Below are positions 8,068 through 17,339 of a DNA stretch of 64,000 bases, piece after piece. The notes beneath the pieces were generated by a model, which was not told the DNA's origin, ran no database searches, and saw only the letters and a program-made list of their open reading frames with translations. The stretch spans positions 124,001 through 188,000 of the forward strand of contig NZ_SMGO01000003.1 of NCBI RefSeq assembly GCF_004339765.1, written 5' to 3'. Each line of letters begins with the position of its first letter. Position 1 is the stretch's first letter. Source of the DNA: Albibacterium bauzanense. Its GTDB lineage: Bacteria; Bacteroidota; Bacteroidia; Sphingobacteriales; Sphingobacteriaceae. The translations under genes were made by a program, and so were the position numbers.

Positions 8068-9204
8068 ATGAATCTCAACTCAATAAAATCAGGTTTTACA
8101 ATATTAACAGGTTCTATACTTCTTGCAGCTTGCGGAGGTTCAGAACAACAGGCTCAACAAACTGCTCCTCCTCCAACAGCTGTTTCTACTTACACCGTTG
8201 AAAAGGAAAATGTAACAACAACCGATGAATATCCCGGAGTTGTAGTTGCTTTAAATGAAGTTGAGCTTCGTGCAGAAGTTGGTGGTTACATTACAGCTAT
8301 CTATGTTAAAGATGGTCAAAAAGTAACAAAAGGGCAACGTCTATATGAGATTGATCGCACCAATTATCAGGCGGCTTACAACTCTGCTAAAGCAAATTTA
8401 GAAGTTGCACTAGCTAATAAAGCCAAAGCAGAAAAAGATGCTCAACGCTATACAGCTTTGGCAGAAAAAGAAGCGATTGCTAAACAACGTGTCGACTATG
8501 CTTTAACAGACCTAGCAAATGCATCTTCACAAGTAGCAGCCGCTCAAGCTAGCCTTGCAACAGCACAAGCTAATTTAAATCGTTCGATAATCACATCTCC
8601 TTTAACAGGAACGATCGGGATTTCGCAGGTAAAATTAGGTGCTCTTGTTAGTCCGGGAACAACATTATTAAATACTGTATCAACAGATAATCCAATGGCA
8701 GTTGATATATCCGTTAATCAGAAAGATATACAACGATTCTTAGAGTTGCAGAAAAACCCGGCTCAAAGCATCAGCGATTCTATCTTTAGCATCGAGCAAA
8801 ATGGCATTTCGTATTCACTAAATGGCAGCATTGTTGCTATCGACAGAGCTGTTGATCCAGGTACAGGAACTATTAAAGTAAGGATCAGCTATCCAAATCC
8901 TTCCGGCATTTTAGTCTCAGGAATGACTTGCAATGTGAAGGTTTTAAACAAATCAAGCGTTCCTCAAATAGTTATACCGCATAAAGCAGTAACCGAACAA
9001 CTCGGCAAATACTCTGTATTTGTGGTGGGCGACAGCAGTAAAGTGGAGCAGCGGATTATACAAACGGGAAGTACAGTTCAAGACCAAATTGTAGTTACAG
9101 AAGGTTTAAATGAAGGGGAAGTAATTGTTTCTGAAGGAACCATGAAACTCCGTCCGGGTGCAACCATTCAAGTTACACCAGATACTGCAGCTGCAACAAA
9201 CTAG
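8068..9204 (+). CDS. RND efflux periplasmic adaptor (membrane fusion lipoprotein)
   Basis: This 378-residue protein has a lipoprotein signal sequence with lipobox LAAC (Cys22), so it is probably lipid-anchored facing the periplasm. A barrel-sandwich half (VELRAEVGGYITAIYVKDGQ) is followed by an alanine-rich coiled-coil hairpin around residues 95-165. The second sandwich half is LNRSIITSPLTGTIG, and the beta-barrel and membrane-proximal domains follow. It links the inner-membrane pump at 9227 to the TolC channel at 6715. Gene order channel-adaptor-pump with short gaps (9 and 22 bases) marks one transcription unit. Substrate cannot be deduced. Confidence 0.92.
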   Translation: MNLNSIKSGFTILTGSILLAACGGSEQQAQQTAPPPTAVSTYTVEKENVTTTDEYPGVVVALNEVELRAEVGGYITAIYVKDGQKVTKGQRLYEIDRTNYQAAYNSAKANLEVALANKAKAEKDAQRYTALAEKEAIAKQRVDYALTDLANASSQVAAAQASLATAQANLNRSIITSPLTGTIGISQVKLGALVSPGTTLLNTVSTDNPMAVDISVNQKDIQRFLELQKNPAQSISDSIFSIEQNGISYSLNGSIVAIDRAVDPGTGTIKVRISYPNPSGILVSGMTCNVKVLNKSSVPQIVIPHKAVTEQLGKYSVFVVGDSSKVEQRIIQTGSTVQDQIVVTEGLNEGEVIVSEGTMKLRPGATIQVTPDTAAATN

Positions 9205-9226
9205 TCTTATTTAATTCACAAAGAAT

Positions 9227-12200
9227 ATGATATCAGAAATTTTTATCAGACGACCGGCCATGGCCATCGTTATCTCTATACTAATTGTCTTGGTTGGTAC
9301 CATCGTTTTAACAGGTCTGCCAATCAGTCAATACCCAACTATTGCTCCTCCTACTGTTACAGTATCAGCGACCTATACAGGTGCCGATGCTCAAACCGTA
9401 GAACAAACAGTTACCACACCTATTGAAAGTCAGATCAACGGTACGCCGGGAATGAAATACATAAGTTCCTCAAGTACTGCCGATGGCCGTTCAACCATTA
9501 CAGTAACTTTTGAAGTAGGAACCGACATTGATATTGCAGCACTGGATGTTCAGAATAGAGTAGGAATTGCAGAACCTTCCTTGCCAGAACCTGTAAGGCG
9601 TCTGGGTGTTACAACCAAAAAGGCCAATACAGATATGCTAATGGTACTGGGTCTGGTTTCTCCAAATGGAACTTACGACGAACAGTTTCTTGCAAATTAT
9701 GTAAACATCTATGTAAAAGATGCGATGCTGCGTGTTCCCGGAGTTGGGGATGTAATGGCATTCGGACAGCCTTTTAGTATGCGTATTTGGATGGATGCAA
9801 CCAAAATGGCAAGTCTTGGAATTACGCCGGCACAGGTAACAGCAGCCGTTCAAGAGCAAAATACACGTATTCCAGGAGGTAGCGTAGGTGGCGCCCCACA
9901 ACAGAGCAACCAAACCTTCGAATATTCTGTAATCTTAGATGGTGCTCTTAGTACCGAAGAAGAGTTCAGAGAAATTATCGTAAAAACTAATCCAGACGGA
10001 TCAGCAGTTTATTTAAAAGACATTGCTCGTGTAGAATTAGGTCAATTTGCCTATAACATTGCTGCTAAAGTAAACGGAAAAACATCTGCCATGATGGGTA
10101 TCTATCAAACCCCGGGAGGTAATGCTGTTGAAACTGCCGATGGTATCTACAAAGCACTTGACGAATTAAAAGCTTCATTTCCAAATGATATAGATTATGT
10201 AATTGGTTACGAAACCGTATCGGTAGTAAACGCCTCCATCAATTCGGTTGTTAAAACTCTTATTGAAGCCATACTTTTGGTTACTCTGGTAGTATTTATC
10301 TTCCTTCAAAGCTGGAGAGCAACTTTAATTCCGGTTTTAGCTATTCCGGTATCTATTATTGGTACGTTTATCTTCTTTACTCTACTGGGCTTCTCAATTA
10401 ACGTTCTAACCATGTTTGGTTTCGTACTGGCAATTGGTATCGTGGTAGATGATGCCATCGTCGTCGTAGAGGCCGTCCAGCATTACATTGATCAGGGTTT
10501 CTCACCTAAAAAGGCAACGAAAAAGGCCATGAAGGATATCTCTGCTCCGGTAATAGCAATTGCTTTAATACTAGCAGCCGTATTTATACCAGTGGGCTTT
10601 ATCCCCGGAATGGTAGGTCAATTATACCAACAGTTTGCAATTACAATCGCAATCTCAGTATTGATCTCTGCATTCGTGGCTCTTTCTTTAACACCTGCTC
10701 TTTGTGCACTTTTACTAAGACCAACTACCTTAAATAAAGAATCGAAGGGATTAAGCGGAATGTTCTATAAGTTTAACACCTGGTTTGCCAGAGTTACTTC
10801 TAAATATTCAGAGAATGTTAGGTGGTGTTTAAAAAGATCGCCATTGGTAATTGTATTCCTAATCTGTATCTATGTAGGCACACTCGCTTTATTTGCAGCA
10901 AAACCTTCTGGATTTATTCCTTCTGAAGATGCAGGTATATTTATTATTGGTGCTTCACTTCCCGAAAACTCGTCGACCGTTCGTACGCAAGCTTTCGTTG
11001 ATCGTGTATCCGAAACTATTCGTGAAAAGAACCCTGAAATAGAAAACGTAACTTCCATCACAGGTATCAACCTGTTAAGTGGTGCATTTGTATCAAATGC
11101 AGCAACATTCTTTGTTCAGTTAAAACCATGGGAACAAAGAGAAAGAGGAGTCGTTGATATAATAACCAACGTCTCTCAAGAGTTCGCAAACGACAAAGAC
11201 GGAAGCGTTCAAGCTGTACAACCCCCTCCTATTCCCGGATTAGGTATAAGTGGTGGTTTTACCTTAGAAATTCAAGAACACCAGGCTGGCGATATCAATA
11301 ACTTTGCAGGTGTTATAGGTCAATTCCTGGGTGCTGCTAATCAAAGACCTGAAATTGGCATGGCTTATACACTTTTCAATCCAAGAACACCTAGTTACCG
11401 GGTAAGCGTAAACCGCGATCAGGTTAAGAAAATGGGTGTATCGATTGGTAGCGTATATAGCACCATCGCCTCTAATTTCGGTAGTAGCTATATCAATGAC
11501 TTTACCCGGTACGGACGTAACTTCAGAGTGGTAGCACAAGCCGATACGAATTATAGAAGTTCTATTGAAAGCTTAAACAACCTGTATGTTCCAAATATAT
11601 CAGGTACAGAAGTGCCTTTGAATACCATGGTTTCTTATAAAAAAGAAGAAAATCCGGCTATTATAAATCACTTCAACCTATTTAGGTCCATACAAGTAGG
11701 TGGAGCAGCAATGCCTGGCTATAGTAGTGGCGACGCTTTAACTGCTTTAGAAGAAACAGCCGCTCAGGTATTGCCTGATGGTTATAGCTATACTTTCTCA
11801 GGTCTGAGTAATCAGGAGAAAGAATCAGGAGATGCAACAGCTAGTATTTTCACATTGATCATCGTGGTAGTATTTCTATTATTGGTTGCTCTTTATGAAA
11901 GCTGGTCAGTACCTTTCTCAATCTTACTAAGTGTTCCATTAGGTTTATTCGGAGCTATATTGGCACTCACGTTCTTGCCATATCTGGATAATAACATCTA
12001 TGCACAAGTCGGGTTAATTACGCTGATCGGACTATCTGCAAAAAATGCAATCCTGATCGTTGAGTTTGCAAAAGAACGTGTTGATATGGGAATGGAAATA
12101 ATTGCAGCAACAATCGAAGCAGTAAAACTTAGGTTAAGACCGATCGTGATGACATCTCTTGCATTCATCTTAGGTGTTATTCCTTTAATTTTCTCTTCAG

Positions 12201-12391
12201 GAGCCAGTGCAATTTCACGTCAAACCATCGGTTGGACAGTAGCATCAGGTATGACTGTAGCCACCATATTAGCAATATTTGTAGTACCGGTTCTGTTTGT
12301 AGTAATAACAAGAATAGCTTATGGCAAGAAGAAACTTGCTGAACTTCAGGCAAACTACAATCCGGAAGACCACAAAGACATGCTGCATTAA
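9227..12391 (+). CDS. RND efflux transporter, HAE1 type (AcrB-like)
   Basis: This 1054-residue inner-membrane proton/drug antiporter has full family length. A first transmembrane helix (residues about 10-30) is followed by a large periplasmic loop and a helix bundle. The proton-relay acidic pair is visible as Asp408-Asp409 in IVVDDAIVVVEAV. The partner lysine is Lys939 in LSAKNAILIVEFA. A second periplasmic loop and helix bundle follow. The start MISEIFIRRPAMAIVISILI is typical of HAE1 pumps. It forms a tripartite pump with the two preceding genes. A stem of 16 pairs follows at 12401-12465. Hydrophobic compounds or drugs are likely substrates, by family. Confidence 0.95.
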   Translation: MISEIFIRRPAMAIVISILIVLVGTIVLTGLPISQYPTIAPPTVTVSATYTGADAQTVEQTVTTPIESQINGTPGMKYISSSSTADGRSTITVTFEVGTDIDIAALDVQNRVGIAEPSLPEPVRRLGVTTKKANTDMLMVLGLVSPNGTYDEQFLANYVNIYVKDAMLRVPGVGDVMAFGQPFSMRIWMDATKMASLGITPAQVTAAVQEQNTRIPGGSVGGAPQQSNQTFEYSVILDGALSTEEEFREIIVKTNPDGSAVYLKDIARVELGQFAYNIAAKVNGKTSAMMGIYQTPGGNAVETADGIYKALDELKASFPNDIDYVIGYETVSVVNASINSVVKTLIEAILLVTLVVFIFLQSWRATLIPVLAIPVSIIGTFIFFTLLGFSINVLTMFGFVLAIGIVVDDAIVVVEAVQHYIDQGFSPKKATKKAMKDISAPVIAIALILAAVFIPVGFIPGMVGQLYQQFAITIAISVLISAFVALSLTPALCALLLRPTTLNKESKGLSGMFYKFNTWFARVTSKYSENVRWCLKRSPLVIVFLICIYVGTLALFAAKPSGFIPSEDAGIFIIGASLPENSSTVRTQAFVDRVSETIREKNPEIENVTSITGINLLSGAFVSNAATFFVQLKPWEQRERGVVDIITNVSQEFANDKDGSVQAVQPPPIPGLGISGGFTLEIQEHQAGDINNFAGVIGQFLGAANQRPEIGMAYTLFNPRTPSYRVSVNRDQVKKMGVSIGSVYSTIASNFGSSYINDFTRYGRNFRVVAQADTNYRSSIESLNNLYVPNISGTEVPLNTMVSYKKEENPAIINHFNLFRSIQVGGAAMPGYSSGDALTALEETAAQVLPDGYSYTFSGLSNQEKESGDATASIFTLIIVVVFLLLVALYESWSVPFSILLSVPLGLFGAILALTFLPYLDNNIYAQVGLITLIGLSAKNAILIVEFAKERVDMGMEIIAATIEAVKLRLRPIVMTSLAFILGVIPLIFSSGASAISRQTIGWTVASGMTVATILAIFVVPVLFVVITRIAYGKKKLAELQANYNPEDHKDMLH

Positions 12392-12400
12392 TTTATATCC

Positions 12401-12465
12401 ATGAAAACTATCATGAGTTTACATAATTCACAAAAAAGAAAAATAAACGCTCATGATAGTTTCAT
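12401..12465. repeat. Inverted repeat after the first RND operon
   Basis: ATGAAAACTATCATGAG (12401-12417) pairs with CTCATGATAGTTTCAT (12450-12465), with one extra A in the left arm and a 32-base AT-rich loop. There is no T-run after the right arm, so it is not a classical intrinsic terminator. The stem could end the efflux message or protect its 3' end. Confidence 0.55.
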
Positions 12466-12537
12466 CACCTTTAAAAACAACTGCGTAGCACTCATTAATT
12501 CAATTAAAAGTGAATAGCGCATTAATAATTTATTCTG

Positions 12538-13359
12538 ATGAAAACTTTAATTGTTGCGACAGACTTTTCGAAAGAGGCTGAAAATGCTGTGGAATTTGCT
12601 GGAGCAGCTGCACAATATACGCAGACCAAGGTTGTTTTGTTTAATTCATTTAACATTCCCTTGCATGCGTCCAACGCTCGCTTACCGGCAACGGTATTCA
12701 AAGAACTTCTTGACAATAATAGTTTGATGTTAAAGAAGAGAGCCTTAGAACTTTCTGAAAAATACTCAATAGAAGTTGAATATGATTCAAGCTTTTTAGA
12801 GCTAAATGATGAATTGGAAAATCTGTTTTTAAAGTTCGATGCTGAAATGGTTATTATGGGTACTGCTGCTTATTCATTAGAGCAGGAACTTTTTGGTAAC
12901 TCTACAACGTCTGCAATCATGAAACAAAAGTTTCCGGTACTTGCCGTGCCAATGGGAGTTAAATTTAAAGCCATTAAGAAAATACTATATGCCTGCGATG
13001 TATTGAGAGGAATCAATGTCCGGATTTTAAATACGATTAAAGAGTATGCCAAATTAACGGATGCTGAAGTCGAAATATTTCACGTTCAGAATAATTTAAG
13101 AAAACTTGAAAATAATGTAACAGAATCCGAAAATTCTTCTCAAATAAGCGAAGGTTTAGAAGGTATTTCACACTCTTATAAGAACATACAATCAGAAATG
13201 ATAATTGAAGAGATAAAGAAGGAAGTAAAACGTACTCAGGCAGATTTACTTATTATGGTTCCACAACGATATGGCTTTTGGCAATCGCTTGTTCATAAAA
13301 GTAAAACCCGGGTAATGGCATCTCAAAGCGAGATCCCCCTTCTCTCAATTCCTATATGA
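12538..13359 (+). CDS. Universal stress protein, tandem Usp domains
   Basis: This 273-residue cytoplasmic protein has two Usp folds. Domain 1 begins MKTLIVATDFSKEAENAVEF and has a nucleotide-loop-like end, MGTAAYSLEQELFGNSTTSA. Domain 2 starts near residue 144 (IKKILYACDVL) and ends LLIMVPQRYGFWQSLVHKS. There the glycine-rich ATP-binding pattern is not evident, so domain 2 is probably a non-binding partner. Single-gene unit with no Shine-Dalgarno sequence. Proteins of this type are induced in stress or stationary phase, and the exact role is unknown. Confidence 0.88.
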   Translation: MKTLIVATDFSKEAENAVEFAGAAAQYTQTKVVLFNSFNIPLHASNARLPATVFKELLDNNSLMLKKRALELSEKYSIEVEYDSSFLELNDELENLFLKFDAEMVIMGTAAYSLEQELFGNSTTSAIMKQKFPVLAVPMGVKFKAIKKILYACDVLRGINVRILNTIKEYAKLTDAEVEIFHVQNNLRKLENNVTESENSSQISEGLEGISHSYKNIQSEMIIEEIKKEVKRTQADLLIMVPQRYGFWQSLVHKSKTRVMASQSEIPLLSIPI

Positions 13360-13415
13360 TATAATAAATCAATATACTTGCAGAATTTTTAAGCAAGGTT
13401 AAGCATAAATATGCA

Positions 13416-15983
13416 ATGACAAAGTCAATAATATTCAAATCCATTACTTTCATCTGTTTCGTTCTTCTACAAACTGGTTTTGTTTTTGGACAGACCACCA
13501 GTGTACGAGGAATAATTACAGACCTCGTAACAGGTGAAACACTTCCCTATGTTACTGTAACAGTGCCTGGTACAACCATCGGCACTTCTGCAGATGATGA
13601 TGGTCGCTATACAATTAAACTATCAGGAAGCCAAACTAAGCTAAAATTCAATTTTATCGGCTATCTTCCGGTCGAAGTAGACGTTAAACCAGGCATAGAT
13701 CAGGTTATTAACATCGAAATGGATGTTAATGAAGATATGCTGGATGCTGTAGTAATTACAGGAAAAAGAGGAAGATATAGAAACCGCGATAATCCGGCTG
13801 TTGAATTGATCAAAAAGGTAATTGAGCATAAAGCCGAGAACCAAATGGGCGCTCATGAATACGTTCAATACGAACAATATGAAAAGATCACCTTTGCTCT
13901 AAGCAATCTAAGCGAAAAATTTAAGAACAAAAAGATCTTTCAAAACTATCAATTCCTCTTCAACGAACAGGATTCAACCGACATGGGAGGAAGAATTACA
14001 CTTCCGGCCTATATGGAAGAGAAACTATCAAACGTATATTATAGAGGAGACCCGGAAAAGAAGAAACAATATGTACTAGCGAATAAAAAGGCTGAGTTTG
14101 ATCCAAGATTTATTGATAACGACGGACTATCTGCTTATTTTAACCGTCTGTATGAAGATATCAATATCTACGACAACAATATTTCTATTGCAACCAACCT
14201 ATTATTGAGTCCAATAGCAAATAATTCGCCTACTTTCTATAAGTTCTTTATTACCGATACCATCAAAACCAATGATCCATGGCTGGTGGAACTAAGCTTT
14301 ATTCCACGTAATAAAGCAGATCTGTTATTTGAAGGAAAATTATACATCACTTTAGAAGGCAATTATGCAGTAGAAGGTGCTTACTTAACTGTTAATAACG
14401 ATATCAACCTTAATTTTATGCGCGGCTTAGAGGCCGATCTTGAATTCGACAAGAATGATGATGGTCGCTACTCTTTAAGCAAAAGTACACTCGCAATGGA
14501 ATTCGCCATTACAGAAAAAGGTGGAGGAATGTACGGCGAGCGTACTGTCGACTATCAAAACTATGTTTTCGGCAAGCCGCAGCCCGACAGTATTTATTCA
14601 GGCCCGGCAGAAGTAATCGCTTATAATGTAGAAGAAAAGAAAGATGAAAATTACTGGAATGACATCCGCCCTCTCCCATTAAGTGCTGACGAAGTTTCCA
14701 TCTATAGAAATGTCGATACGCTTCAAACCATCAAATCTTTCAGGCGGTTTATGGATATCAGCACCCTGGTTTTAGCGGGCTATAAGAGTTTCGGCAAGTT
14801 TGAAATGGGACCAGCTAACACTTTTTATAGCTTTAACCCGGTAGAAGGTTTCAGATTACGCATAGGAGGAAGAACAACTCCTGAGTTTAATAAACGTTTC
14901 TATGCAGAAACCTATGCGGCTTATGGCTTCAGAGATGAAAAATGGAAATACTTTTTAAGCGGTACTTACTCATTCAATAAGAGATCTATCTACAAGTTTC
15001 CAGGCAATTACCTGCGAGCAAGTTTCCAGCGTGATACAAAAATACCCGGACAAGAATTACGCTTTGTTCAGGAAGATAACTTCCTGTTATCCTTTAAACG
15101 TGGTGATAACCAGCGTTGGCTTTATAACGATATCTATCGTTTAGAATACGTTCGCGAGTTTGAAAACCATTTATCATTTAATGCCGGATTTACCAAATGG
15201 AAACAAACCCCGGCTGGGATCTTAACGTACCAACGGTTAAATACTGCAGGCAACAGCGTTAATGTAGAATCACTAAATACCAGCGAGTTAAACTTCCAGA
15301 TACGTTATGCACCAAATGAGCAGTACTATCAAGGAAAACTGTACCGCACACCTATCTTTAATAAATACCCCATCTTTACATTAAATTATGATATGGGTAT
15401 GAAGGGATTCTTGGACGGTGAATATAACTATCACAAATTAAGTGGAAGCATTTTCAAACGTATATACTTATCGCAATTGGGTTATGCAGATGTAACTGCT
15501 GAAGGAGGCTATATCTTTGGAAAGAATATTCCTTTCCCTTTATTAACCATACACCGTGCAAACCAAACTTATGCATATCAGCTCAACTCTTATAACCTGA
15601 TGAACTTCATGGAATTTATGAGTGATAAATATGCTGCCATCGATGTTCAGTATTATATGAATGGCTTTTTATTCAACAAGATACCTTTGATCAAAAAACT
15701 AAAACTCAGAGAGGTTTTCAGCTTTAAATCACTGTGGGGTAGCTTAAGAAATGAGAACAACCCAACATACAATACAAACAATAATTTATTCTTGTTTCCA
15801 TTAGATGAGAACGGCATGCCAATCTCTTATACACTTAACAAAGAGCCTTATATTGAAGGTAGTGTAGGGATCGCCAACATCTTCAAACTCTTCCGGGTAG
15901 ATCTGGTAAAAAGATTCTCTTACCTGGATAATCCGGGCGTTTCTGAGTGGGGAGTAAGAGCTCGTTTCAAATTAGACTTTTAA
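13416..15983 (+). CDS. DUF5686 family outer-membrane protein with carboxypeptidase-like N-terminal domain
   Basis: This 855-residue exported protein has a signal peptide ending near VFGQ (residue 26). Residues about 28-110 form the CarboxypepD_reg-like sandwich (SVRGIITDLVTGETLPYVTV ... DAVVITGKR) typical of Bacteroidota surface proteins. The remaining roughly 740 residues match the DUF5686 layout: NPAVELIKKVIEHKAENQMG near residue 125, then a long series of beta strands rich in aromatic and charged residues. The C-terminus WGVRARFKLDF ends in phenylalanine, as in outer-membrane barrels. Role unknown; it is not a TonB receptor because no plug is seen. A strong hairpin terminator follows at 16001. 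Confidence 0.82.
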   Translation: MTKSIIFKSITFICFVLLQTGFVFGQTTSVRGIITDLVTGETLPYVTVTVPGTTIGTSADDDGRYTIKLSGSQTKLKFNFIGYLPVEVDVKPGIDQVINIEMDVNEDMLDAVVITGKRGRYRNRDNPAVELIKKVIEHKAENQMGAHEYVQYEQYEKITFALSNLSEKFKNKKIFQNYQFLFNEQDSTDMGGRITLPAYMEEKLSNVYYRGDPEKKKQYVLANKKAEFDPRFIDNDGLSAYFNRLYEDINIYDNNISIATNLLLSPIANNSPTFYKFFITDTIKTNDPWLVELSFIPRNKADLLFEGKLYITLEGNYAVEGAYLTVNNDINLNFMRGLEADLEFDKNDDGRYSLSKSTLAMEFAITEKGGGMYGERTVDYQNYVFGKPQPDSIYSGPAEVIAYNVEEKKDENYWNDIRPLPLSADEVSIYRNVDTLQTIKSFRRFMDISTLVLAGYKSFGKFEMGPANTFYSFNPVEGFRLRIGGRTTPEFNKRFYAETYAAYGFRDEKWKYFLSGTYSFNKRSIYKFPGNYLRASFQRDTKIPGQELRFVQEDNFLLSFKRGDNQRWLYNDIYRLEYVREFENHLSFNAGFTKWKQTPAGILTYQRLNTAGNSVNVESLNTSELNFQIRYAPNEQYYQGKLYRTPIFNKYPIFTLNYDMGMKGFLDGEYNYHKLSGSIFKRIYLSQLGYADVTAEGGYIFGKNIPFPLLTIHRANQTYAYQLNSYNLMNFMEFMSDKYAAIDVQYYMNGFLFNKIPLIKKLKLREVFSFKSLWGSLRNENNPTYNTNNNLFLFPLDENGMPISYTLNKEPYIEGSVGIANIFKLFRVDLVKRFSYLDNPGVSEWGVRARFKLDF

Positions 15984-16000
15984 GACAAAACAGACTTGAA

Positions 16001-16055
16001 TAATAACAATAGGCCTAACACTCTTTTAATAAGAATGTTAGGCCTATTGTTATTA
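16001..16055. terminator. Long perfect hairpin terminator after DUF5686 gene
   Basis: TAATAACAATAGGCCTAACA at 16001-16020 pairs perfectly over 20 bases with 16036-16055, leaving a 15-base loop. The stem end is AT-rich on both sides, so it could stop transcription from either direction. Here only the forward gene needs it. Confidence 0.8.
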
Positions 16056-16090
16056 TAACGCGAATTGTCATTGAATTCTCAACTTATCAA

Positions 16091-16122
16091 GATAAGTCAT
16101 ATTGACCAATCTAACCGATAAT
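16091..16122 (+). promoter_or_regulatory. Operator-like motif, copy 3, upstream of outer-membrane protein gene
   Basis: GATAAGTCATATTGACCAAT is followed by CTAACCGATAA. It shares ATAAGTCA, GACCAA and AACCGA, in the same spacing, with copy 1 at 6568. Immediately before it the bases form a dyad, ACTTATC-AA-GATAAGT (16082-16097). A weak GATATTTG at 16152-16159 is the nearest -7-like sequence. This suggests that the gene at 16235 shares a regulator with the efflux operon at 6715. Confidence 0.5.
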
Positions 16123-16234
16123 CCACCCTTGTATACCCTCCCATTTAGCAGGATATTTGTTCTAATCAAAAGGCAAAAAATGTATTGCCGATGAGATAAT
16201 TTCAATTATTTAAAAACACATAACAACAAAAAAA

Positions 16235-16852
16235 ATGAAAAAGATTTTCTTATCAATTGCACTATTAGGAGGTATCGTTTTAACATCTCAAGCACAAACA
16301 GACAAAGGTCAATTTATCGTAGGTGGTAATGTACAATATAGCACTTCCAAATCAGATGCAGATAATGCAAAAGCATCACACAGTTTTTCAATCGTTCCAA
16401 ATGTTGGTTATTTCGTAGATAATAACATAGCAGTCGGTACTGGCATAGGATACCAATCAGCAAAATCTGCTAACCCTGGTAATTATGGCAAAAGAGAAGC
16501 TTTTGTAATCTCTCCTTTCGGTCGTTACTATGTTCCTGTTGCTGAAAAATTCAAATTCTTCGGACAACTTTCTGTACCAATGGCATTTGGAACTACAAAA
16601 GCAACGGATGCTGACTTAGAAGTTGGTGATAAAACAGGATCATCTACTTCCATCGGAGTAGCTTTATCTCCTGGTTTTGCTTACTATCCAAGCAAGAAAA
16701 TTGGAATTGAGTTTGCATTAAACGGTGCATCTTATAACCACTACACATTGGAAGATGCTGATGGAAATGAAATCAAAGGACAAGGTTCAGAAGATTTCTC
16801 TATCGGAACTGACTTCTTCTCTCCTAGCATCGGAATCCAATTCCATTTCTAA
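16235..16852 (+). CDS. Outer-membrane beta-barrel protein
   Basis: This 205-residue protein has a clear signal peptide (MKKIFLSIALLGGIVLTSQA, cleavage near residue 20). Alternating strands typical of an eight-strand or similar small barrel follow (FIVGGNVQYSTSKSD, FSIVPNVGYFVDNNIAVGTG, RREAF-like turns). It ends in the aromatic signature SIGIQFHF for barrel assembly. The fold resembles the porin-like outer-membrane beta-barrel family of Bacteroidota. Function is not known. The upstream region carries copy 3 of the operator-like motif, and an intrinsic terminator follows at 16877. Confidence 0.8.
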   Translation: MKKIFLSIALLGGIVLTSQAQTDKGQFIVGGNVQYSTSKSDADNAKASHSFSIVPNVGYFVDNNIAVGTGIGYQSAKSANPGNYGKREAFVISPFGRYYVPVAEKFKFFGQLSVPMAFGTTKATDADLEVGDKTGSSTSIGVALSPGFAYYPSKKIGIEFALNGASYNHYTLEDADGNEIKGQGSEDFSIGTDFFSPSIGIQFHF

Positions 16853-16876
16853 GAGATAATTACTTTCAATTATAGC

Positions 16877-16914
16877 AGAAGCCACCTTGATCATTCAGGG
16901 TGGCTTCTCTTATT
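16877..16914 (+). terminator. Intrinsic terminator
   Basis: AGAAGCCACC (16877-16886) pairs with GGTGGCTTCT (16899-16908) across a 12-base loop, followed by CTTATT. It ends the outer-membrane protein message just before the DUF488 gene. Confidence 0.85.
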
Positions 16915-16982
16915 AAGAAAGGATGAGCAAGCCTTTAAACAAAAAGTTACGTACCTTGTTATTCAAGAAACATCAAATAAAA

Positions 16983-17339
16983 ATGACCGTTAAGATCAAA
17001 AGGGTCTACGAAAAACCTGATAAAGAAGATGGTGTACGCATATTGGTAGACCGACTATGGCCCAGAGGGCTGACAAAAGAAAAAGCAGGTGCTGACCTGT
17101 GGCTAAAAGACATTGCGCCCAGCACCGAGCTTCGTAAATGGTTCGACCATGACCCTGAAAAATGGGGAGAGTTTAAAAAACGTTACTTATCTGAACTTCA
17201 AGAAAATAAAGATGCCGTATCACAACTGAAAGAGCAGATCAGGAAGCATCCGGTTACGCTCCTTTACGGTGCCAAAGATGAAGAACACAATGAAGCACTG
17301 GTTCTAAAAACCTATTTAGCCAATGATCTTACTCGCTGA
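16983..17339 (+). CDS. DUF488 family protein
   Basis: This cytoplasmic protein is about 118 residues from the ATG at 16983. Conserved DUF488 stretches are plain: [20 protein letters not shown], then [20 protein letters not shown], then [10 protein letters not shown]. The function of the family is not established. An upstream in-frame ATG at 16923, with AAGG beside it, would add 20 basic residues. The inner start is preferred because it gives the usual family length (about 115-120). Its 3' end overlaps the convergent pgl gene by 24 bases, an unusually deep tail-to-tail overlap, and no hairpin separates them. Confidence 0.85.
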   Translation: MTVKIKRVYEKPDKEDGVRILVDRLWPRGLTKEKAGADLWLKDIAPSTELRKWFDHDPEKWGEFKKRYLSELQENKDAVSQLKEQIRKHPVTLLYGAKDEEHNEALVLKTYLANDLTR

